Shown here: positions 56,793 to 64,000 of the stretch, one piece after another
Layout: every line of letters starts with the position of its first letter
Position numbering within the stretch: the first letter of the stretch is position 1
Source: Agroathelia rolfsii
Taxonomy: Eukaryota > Basidiomycota > Agaricomycetes > Amylocorticiales > Amylocorticiaceae
Length of the DNA stretch: 64,000 bases
Direction: 5' to 3'
NCBI GenBank assembly: GCA_018343915.1
Contig: JABRWF010000007.1
Span: forward strand, 3,348,001 to 3,412,000
Notes under the pieces: model-generated
The model's database searches: none
What the model was told of the DNA's origin: nothing
Seen by the model: only the letters and a program-made list of their open reading frames with translations
Translations under genes and position numbers: made by a program

Positions 56793-57756
56793 TTTGATGA
56801 GAACTGAGGGGAATTCAGAGGCGTGAGGCAAGTCGAGGGATACGGCATCTTATCCTCTTTGTCTTATAAAACGGACCTCGGACCGTCCGTGGATAAACAA
56901 GGGGCAGGTGAGCAAGTTGGAGGACCGAGGTTTTCCCGGTTGATGTTGATGAGAACGCATGATCATTTTGTGCGGTCTAAAGGCCATGGTAAGTTGGACA
57001 AAGATATATAAACTCAGAATACGAGGTGAACCCATCGCAAGGCGACAACACTGACACTGTGACTGCGTGGACACAAAATTTGTTTGGGGTAGTCAACCAC
57101 TGGCAGCTTTCATCGTCTAAGTTCCTCGAGTCAGTGAGCTAATAAGGGGCTCTGCGTCCATTGTAACCTCTAGCAAAAGAATAAACCCTCGATGATGCGG
57201 ATGTCTTCTGCCAGTGCTGAATTGCTCCGAGTCGAGGAAGTCGAAGTGATCATCATGAATTAAATGAAGTCATCCTCACCGACTCAGATTCGTCAGTGGA
57301 AGTGCTGAGCTTGAAATCCGGCAAGGTAGCCGCGGCATTAGGTCATGCCGCAGCGAAGCAATATTGCATATGGTCACTGGCATGCCATGCTTGGTTCGCC
57401 CCGTCATGATAAGCCTATCATTCAGTACCCTCTGGTGGTGAACTTTCTCTTCTACGGCGGCAGCCAGGACTTGATATCCTCTGCACCCCATAAGGGAAAC
57501 AATGGTACCAGTGTGGCCAAATAACAACGAGGGCGAGGCCTGACATTGCAACAGCGATCCGTTCAAGCTCATTGAAGTGTTGCAATTGCTGGGGAAGTAG
57601 TATTCAGCCCATCGTTCAAAAAGGCAAGAACTAATCTTGATGACTCTTCACCCCGTATTTCAACCCCTCCTAATCCACCCTGGGGCCCCAAACCATATTG
57701 TGCCAGTGCAACCATTCTTATTGCCGCGCACGAATATCTAAGGTAAATAGCAATAT
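56793..57756. other. Intergenic region
   Basis: About 960 bp between the GH5 start and the end of P450 1. Open frames at 57276-57572 (-) and 56823-57011 (+) have no family signature. Confidence 0.45.
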
Positions 57757-59953
57757 TCATGTCCGTACATCCTTTTCTAGATCAAGTATCTCCCATTCAC
57801 GCTGGGCATCCTCAAATGCCTTCTGAATTATTGCCGCCTTCCCAGATGAACGTGGGTGGAAGACGACTGGGAACATCTTGACTGCGCTGATAGTACCTGC
57901 TGTAAAAGTCCCCTCTTCGTCATTGATGTCCGGTATGATGGGTTCTCTTGAAATAGGGTCCATTGGCGCCTGGAAGTCGATACCCCAGATGAGCCGGGAA
58001 AGAACGATAAACAAGGCTGCTTCTGCTATATAAGATCCCTGACAGATGCGACGTCCCCAGCCAAATATATAGCTAATTTGATTTAAAAATATGTGGATGA
58101 TGAGGAGACAGCTGAACACTTACTAGGGTCGTTCATGACTTTCAGGTGCACCCTCCGGTCGGGTACTACTATCTTCCCGCAAATATCGTTCGGGATCAAA
58201 CGCCAAGGGGTTGGGGAACTTGCGCGGATCCATGTGGATCGCCCATATGTTCCCAATTACCATGGTGCCTTTTGGGATGAACATACCATCGTACCAATCA
58301 TCCTCGATGACAGAATGTGGGATTCCTAAGTATTTAAACTACTTAGTCACCTTTTACAAGAATGCAAGCAAGAAATAAATAAATAAAACACACCCATGAT
58401 CACCGGAGGTCTGCGCCGCAGTGTTTCCTTGATACAGGCCGTGAGATAAGGAAGTTTTTTCTCGTCGTCAAAGTCGGGCATACGATTATCTCCGACAACT
58501 GCATCCATTTCTTCGCGGATACGGCGTAATACTTGGGGATGGCTGAGCATGAAAAGAATGAAGGTCTCGATGGATATGGCAGTCGTATCAGAGCCCGCCT
58601 CGAGTGGAGTGGCGGCCACATAAGCCAGTAATGTGTCCTTAATCCACCCATCTGCTGTCAGCCCCTTTCCGGGAGCATCAAGAAATCCGGCTTCACTCCG
58701 CTGTTGGAGATAAGAGGAAACGAAAGTATTTGGGTTTCTTCCGTTTCTAATATCATCTTTACATTCCTGCAGTAAGCCTCCCCACAGTTCCATCTCCCTA
58801 TATAGAGCTCGCATTTAATTTTCATCTCAAAAAAAAAGTGAATGAAGCAAAACAGAACAAAAAACTTGCCCTTTGTGTAAACTTTTTCCTACTGCTCGCC
58901 ATGGTGCAAGTAAGTCTGGGAGTTTTCGCAGAATAGGGAAAACATCGGCACTAGACAAATGGTATCCATTTGTCAATTTCAAAACTTAGGATACAATTAG
59001 TACTCACAAGTAGCTTCCCGGTGCTCCGTGGTTTGCCAAGTTGAACATAGCATCGTATATCTTATGCCTATGATATTTTTCAAGTCATTGAAACCAAGTT
59101 ATATGCAGGTTTACCAACATTCGCACATTTCCTGTATTCTGATTTAGGCGCTTTCCATAGATGTGAATCAGCTGCACGCTAGTTGCCTAATGAGATGCCG
59201 TAAGCAAAGAAAGACCCGAAAATTGCTCCAAAGCTCACATAACGACGGATCAACGAGAACCAATGCTTGTCTAGTATTTCCTGGGGTTGAGATTCTCTAT
59301 TGCCACCGTCATCACTACCAGCCTTCAAAAGACTTTGATCCCTATGCATCATAAGATCCCACATTAGGACTCTCGATTCCAGTTCTTGTATAGTCCGCAA
59401 TTTCTTTGAGGGAATGGGGCCTAGGGCGCCTTGAAGCATTTTGCGTGCAGCCTATATGCAATGTTTTGATACTACTCTTTTTCCAGATAAATGTGAGTTC
59501 CGGCATTAGACCATACCTTCCACTCTTCTCCATAGGGTAAGAAGACTGGCCTCGAGCCATCACTCATCAGATCGTGTACAATATGAGGCGGAACACGACT
59601 CGAATATATTTTGCTCCTATTCCCAAGTAGCTCGTCGGCAGCGTGAGAGGAGCTGAGGACGACGACAGTCTGGGATCCGAGCCGAAGAGAGAAGATTTCT
59701 CCATAATGTTTCGCCCACTCGAGAAACTAAGATAGAATACGTTAGATGAATATTAATCAACATTTGAACGTCGGTCAATTGCCTTTGGATGCGGTCGGAG
59801 GATTGGTATCTGGAAGTAATTGCCGAAGATTGGAATGCCAGATGGCCCGGGTGGCAGCCTCGTAAGGTTTAATTTGGTTTTGTATTTCCACAGATAAAAG
59901 ATAGACAAAAGAATACCAGAAACGGCAGCATAGAATTCCCGCAGTGAGAGCAT
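57757..59953 (-). CDS. Cytochrome P450 monooxygenase, paralogue 1
   Basis: Nine exons (59783-59953, 59517-59726, 59239-59451, 59119-59186, 59008-59067, 58870-58950, 58394-58797, 58124-58325, 57757-58072) give 574 aa. N-terminal membrane anchor (FYAAVSGILLSIFYLW) then basic KYKTK and the Pro hinge LPPGPSGIPIFGN; I-helix oxygen motif AGSDTT, K-helix ExxR in KETLRR, PERY segment, and the heme loop FGWGRRICQG with the Cys ligand. ER-bound oxidase; substrate unknown. Two introns use GC donors at positions where paralogue 2 has GT: after HPK (CCAAAG|GCAATT) and after LHKG (AAAGG|GCAAGT). A weaker alternative donor 21 nt later at the first site would add seven residues. Exons 2 and 4-9 match paralogue 2 in length. 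Confidence 0.85.
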
Positions 59954-60832
59954 GAGTAATGACTGAGGGGGTTGGACCAGTTGGCTTCGTCTGCTACGGA
60001 CATAGGGCCCTTTATCATGAAATGCGAATGTCCAGTTTGACGTGACCCTCTAAAAATGAAGCTAAAGTAGCATATCTTATCGTCAAGGAGCACCGAACAA
60101 TAGGTTAGAATGTTCTATTCCATACCGGTGAAGCGGTCTATAAAGATGGAGGCAATTAGTTTTAAATACTGTCGGAGCCGCTTGCAGATATGACCCTGCA
60201 GTATACGGTACTACTGCCAGTGGCAGCGACCCTGGAATTTGGCCAGGTAAGCTGTTTGCTTATACAATTGAATACATTATACACCAAGCTTTTGGTCAGG
60301 CTGCACTTCTGTTGGAATGAGAGCAATTATTCGAGTAGAGTCTTAAAACGCCTAAGAGCTGCAACAAGAAACCAAGCTATTAATCAAGAGTAGATGACAG
60401 CCTGTTGAGGCCTGTCGTTGTAGTGAGATTAGTCTACGTCCAGTCAAGGGTGGAGAACCGGATATTTTTGACGTGAGTCAAACTCCCCGCACATAGTTTG
60501 ATGCACATGTCCGCGAATTTTGGTAGTCGGGGCGTTTGTTGTGGACTTGTTCATGTAGAATTTGGATTGGAGATGGATTGTACTATACAAATCAACTCAT
60601 GAATGAGCGTTGTAGCTCTATGCAGCCCATCCTGATTTTTGCGATAGAATCACAAAGAGTAAAGCCATGATGACAGAATAATAAGAAGTCGAAGTGATAC
60701 ACGAATGTATCATCGCGTGAAAACACTGAGTTCAAAAACTACGCAGCGCCATCATTATATAATAAGACTTTTGTTTTACTTATATTGCTCAGTGTATATC
60801 ATTCAAGTGTAATGGTAGATTTTGTGCATTGG
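59954..60832. other. Spacer between the two P450 genes
   Basis: Contains the promoter of P450 1 and the 3' region of P450 2. No coding signal. It ends at a poly(A) run on the plus strand. Confidence 0.45.

Positions 60833-60866
<34 letters not shown>
60833..60866 (+). repeat. Poly(A) tract (34 A)
   Basis: An uninterrupted run of 34 A. It could be the tail of a retroposed sequence (LINE, SINE or processed transcript) inserted on the plus strand, or a simple homopolymer. I found no target-site duplication. Confidence 0.6.
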
Positions 60867-60867
<1 letters not shown>

Positions 60868-60918
60868 ACTGGTACTGCTATAATGAAGAAGATCCCCTTA
60901 AAGTGGTCCAATCATAAT

Positions 60919-63116
60919 TTAGGCTCGGACATCCTGCTCTAAATCAAGTACCTCCCACTCGCGCTGTGCGTCCTCAAATGCCTTCTGAATAATCGCCGCC
61001 TTTTGTGGTGAGCGCGGACGGAAGATAGCCGGGAACGCTTTTACAACACTGATAAAACCTGTTGAAAACGTTGCTTCCTCGTTATTTATGTCCGGTATAA
61101 TAGGTTTCTTTGAAATGGGATCAACGGGGGCCTGGAAATCGATGCCCCAGATAATCCGAGAAAGTACGATGAACAACGACGCCTCTGCGATATAGGATCC
61201 TTGGCAGAAGCGACGCCCCCAACCAAATGTATAGCTAATGTCGGTTATTAAAGATTAGAATCTAGTGCCAGTGAAGTATCACGTGAGGCACGTACTAGGA
61301 CCTTTCGTGGCTTTCACGCCCACTTTCCCAGCGAATATTTCCATCTTTCTCCAGATAACGTTCGGGATCGAATGCCATGGGGTTGGGGAATTTGCGCGGG
61401 TCCATGTGTATTGCCCATATGTTCCCAATTACCATGGTGCCCTTTGGGATGAACATACCTTCATACCAGTCGTCTTCGTCAGCACGATGAGGTATTCCTG
61501 GATATTCGGTCTATTTACTTGCAAATCATGAAAATGTACACATAAATCACTCACCCATGATAATCGGAGGTCTTCGACGCAGTGTTTCCTTGATACAAGC
61601 GATAAGATAAGGAAGTTTAGTTTCGTCCTCGAAGTCGGGCATCCGACCATCTCCGACAACTGCATCCATTTCTTCACGGGCACGACGCAATACATGGGGA
61701 TGGCTGAGCATGAAGAGAACAAAGGTTTCGATGGCGTTGGAAGTTGTATCAGAGCCGGCTTCGAGTGGAGTGGCGGCGACGTAAGCTAGCAATAGGTCTT
61801 TGATCCATCCATCCATCGTTATGCCCTTTCCAGGTGCATCAGGATATCCAGCTTCACTTCGTTGTCGAAGGTAAGAGGAAATGAAGGAGTTCAAGTTCTT
61901 TCCATTCGCAATATCATCTTTGCATTCTTGTAGCAGCCCTCCCCATAGCTCCATTTCCCTATATAAAAAGCCCGTAGCATGATTAAAGTGCCGAAAACAA
62001 GAGAATCAGATGAGGACTAACCATTCGTGTAATTCATTTCCTAAGGCTCGCCACGGTGCAAGTAGCTTAGGAAATTTCCGCAAAATAGGGAAGATTTCGG
62101 CACTAGGTAATTTATCAGCACCCATCGTTTCCGAAGACTGCGATATGTATGTTACCCACAAGTGGCTTCCTGGTGTGGCATGGTTTGCTAATGTAGACAT
62201 GACATCATATATTTTATGCCTGAAACACTGCCTCAGGATGCCGAAATTAAGTAATAAAAAAGCCTGCTGACATTCGTTCGTTGTTGGAACTTCTATTCAA
62301 CCGCTTGCCGTAAATATGGATCATTTGCACGCTGGATGCCTAATTATATGCAGTGAGAAGATGGGCAGGGGGATTCATTGAAAACTCGAGAAAACCATAC
62401 ATAGCGACGGATCAACGAGAACCAGTGTTTGTCCTGTATTCCTTGGCCTTGATTTTCTATTCCTCTGACGGCGGTGATCTCCTCTAGAGCACTCTGATCG
62501 CCATGCACCATAAGGTCCCACATCAGAACTCTTGATTCCAAGTCTTGCATTTTTTGTAATTTCTTCGAAGGGACGGGACCTAGAGCTCCTTGAAGTGTTT
62601 TCCGTGCAACCTATATGTAGCATACAATTAGCTTCTTTTCCTTTTGAAGTTAGATGTGGATGAGTATTGATACCTTCCACTCTTCTCCGTATGGCAAAAA
62701 TACGGGTCTTGAGCCAGCACTCATTAAATCATGTACAACGTACGGCGAAACACGGCTGGAGTATATCTTACTCCTGTTTCCGAGTACCTCGTCGGCGGCT
62801 CGAGAAGAATTCAAGACAATAATAGTCTGCGGTCCAAGATGGAGAGAAAAGATTTCCCCGTATTGTCTTGCCCACTCCAGAAACTAATAGATAATATTTC
62901 AGAGAAGTGCTCATGCGCACTTGAGCGTTCTTCCCTTAATACCTTAGGATGAGGACGAAGAATCGGTGTCTGGAAGTAATTGCCGAATATTGGAATGCCG
63001 CGTGGTCCAGGCGGCAGCTTTGAATTGTCCCAAAACTTGGTTCTATTTTTCCACAGGTAAAAGGTACATAAGACAAGAAGAGCAGTCGCAGCACAGAGAC
63101 CATTCAGTGAAGTCAT
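60919..63116 (-). CDS. Cytochrome P450 monooxygenase, paralogue 2
   Basis: Nine exons (62943-63116, 62674-62883, 62401-62610, 62272-62339, 62160-62219, 62022-62102, 61555-61958, 61296-61497, 60919-61234) give 574 aa. N-terminal anchor (ALLVLCTFYLW), hinge LPPGPRGIPIFGN, I-helix AGSDTT in LEAGSDTTSNAIETF, K-helix KETLRR, heme loop FGWGRRFCQG. All introns are GT-AG. Close relative of paralogue 1, with which it shares the end pattern AFEDAQREWEVLDLEQDVRA. The two genes are tandem in the same direction, about 970 bp apart, so a local duplication is likely. Substrate unknown; neither gene sits next to a terpene synthase, PKS or NRPS in this window. Confidence 0.86.
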
Positions 63117-64000
63117 GAGCGGGGTCGATGAGACTGGAGTCAAATCTCTACAATGGAGCTTTATATCAGAAATAGATATACGATCAAACGGAGTGAATTA
63201 TCTTATCATTGTCGAACGAATGGAATATGGTATCAGAAGAATCCATACAGCGGCAAGGAAGTTGTTGGTGACTATGGCCGCTGCCAATGGTAAGCGCCTC
63301 TGCGGCTGCTAAGAAGTAGAGAGAACATCATACTATGATGGAATTTGGCGGCCCGAGCGCTTCACTGGTCAGGTGTAGTTAGGAATTGTTCTCCCGTGCA
63401 AATGACTAGATTCTTGAATAAGAATTTTTGATTAAGCCAGAAATTTGTCGGTTATATCGCATAATAAAGATCTTATGGTCCGAGGGTTACACGGATGAAG
63501 ATAGTAATTGAAGGCAGAAGCCAACTTATGATATCGATTCGTCAGAATTCTGTCAGCATGGTTAGTCACGCTGTATTTTCACGTCAGAAGTTATTGATTA
63601 TACCTAATCATTGAAAGGCACGTGACTCGCCACCTTTCAATGGGCAAAGGTGAAACCAAAGACAAATGACGTGAAAAATCCAGTCAGTCAGCACTTCATT
63701 GATAATGAATGGCATATTCACTTATACGATATGCAAATTACAAGCTGATCAGTCAGAGAAAGCTGAGTTCACAGAAGGTATAAATTGCCTGACAAAATAT
63801 ACTAGTACAATATTAGTAGGGACTACAATGTTGGCAGCGCCATTCTGAATCATTCGGAAGCGGGAGTAAAAAAAACTTGCGCCTTCGGAGAAGGGATCGA
63901 GTGATGATCGTCTGCATGCTTTGATGGACAGAGAGCCGTTGGACTAGAAGTGAGCGCATCCGTGACTTCGACTTCCAAGCTAATTGTAAGAGAGCTTATT
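63117..64000. other. Upstream region of P450 2 to window end
   Basis: AT-rich 5' region with no gene recognised; the window ends in it. Confidence 0.45.

Overview
This window is eukaryotic and looks like a mushroom-forming basidiomycete (Agaricomycetes). The genes are cut by many short introns (mostly 45-70 nt, GT-AG, a few GC-AG). The gene content also fits: a mushroom-type I66 serine protease inhibitor, an aerolysin-like relic, a Kre9/Knh1-type wall protein, multi-exon P450s, an F-box/LRR-type protein and families of uncharacterised agaric proteins. All exon coordinates were read by hand from reading frame and splice signals. Where I give a full exon chain it closes in frame, but exact borders are predictions.

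Layout. 1-27.1 kb is mostly ordinary host sequence: mitochondrial tRNA t6A synthase QRI7 (+), a small protein with three KDY...GG repeats (+), an I66 inhibitor (-), a broken aerolysin-like gene (-), a PI-specific phospholipase C (-), an F-box protein (+), an unassigned gene (-), then a divergent pair, MAK21/NOC1 (-) and SAC3/GANP (+), sharing a 316-bp promoter region. 27.1-32.5 kb is repeat-rich: two copies of an old repeat, each hit by an independent solo LTR of the same family in opposite orientation, and a foldback MITE. These surround the first of three paralogous MDR-type (zinc-independent alcohol dehydrogenase-like) oxidoreductases.

32.5-43.3 kb is one mobile element of 10,753 bp. It has two almost identical 3,855-bp terminal inverted repeats around a 3,043-bp core, CACTCTGG/CCAGAGTG ends and a 3-bp ATG duplication. 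The arms carry a subterminal palindrome array, a short tandem repeat, 22-bp hairpins and a captured 5' piece of the host ribosome-biogenesis gene KRI1. The core carries one gene of an uncharacterised agaric family, probably frameshifted. This is the most novel feature of the window.

43.3-52.3 kb holds RecQ-helicase and protein-kinase relics, a ubiquitin-like fragment, the Kre9-type secreted protein, two more MDR oxidoreductases in tandem and MDR remnants. 52.3-64 kb holds an FHA-domain, probably tail-anchored protein (+), a GH5 glycosidase (-) and two paralogous 574-aa cytochrome P450s (-) separated by a spacer with a 34-nt poly(A) tract. The MDR reductases and P450s could be a small accessory oxidative metabolism cluster, but no core biosynthetic gene is visible, so this is only a possibility.
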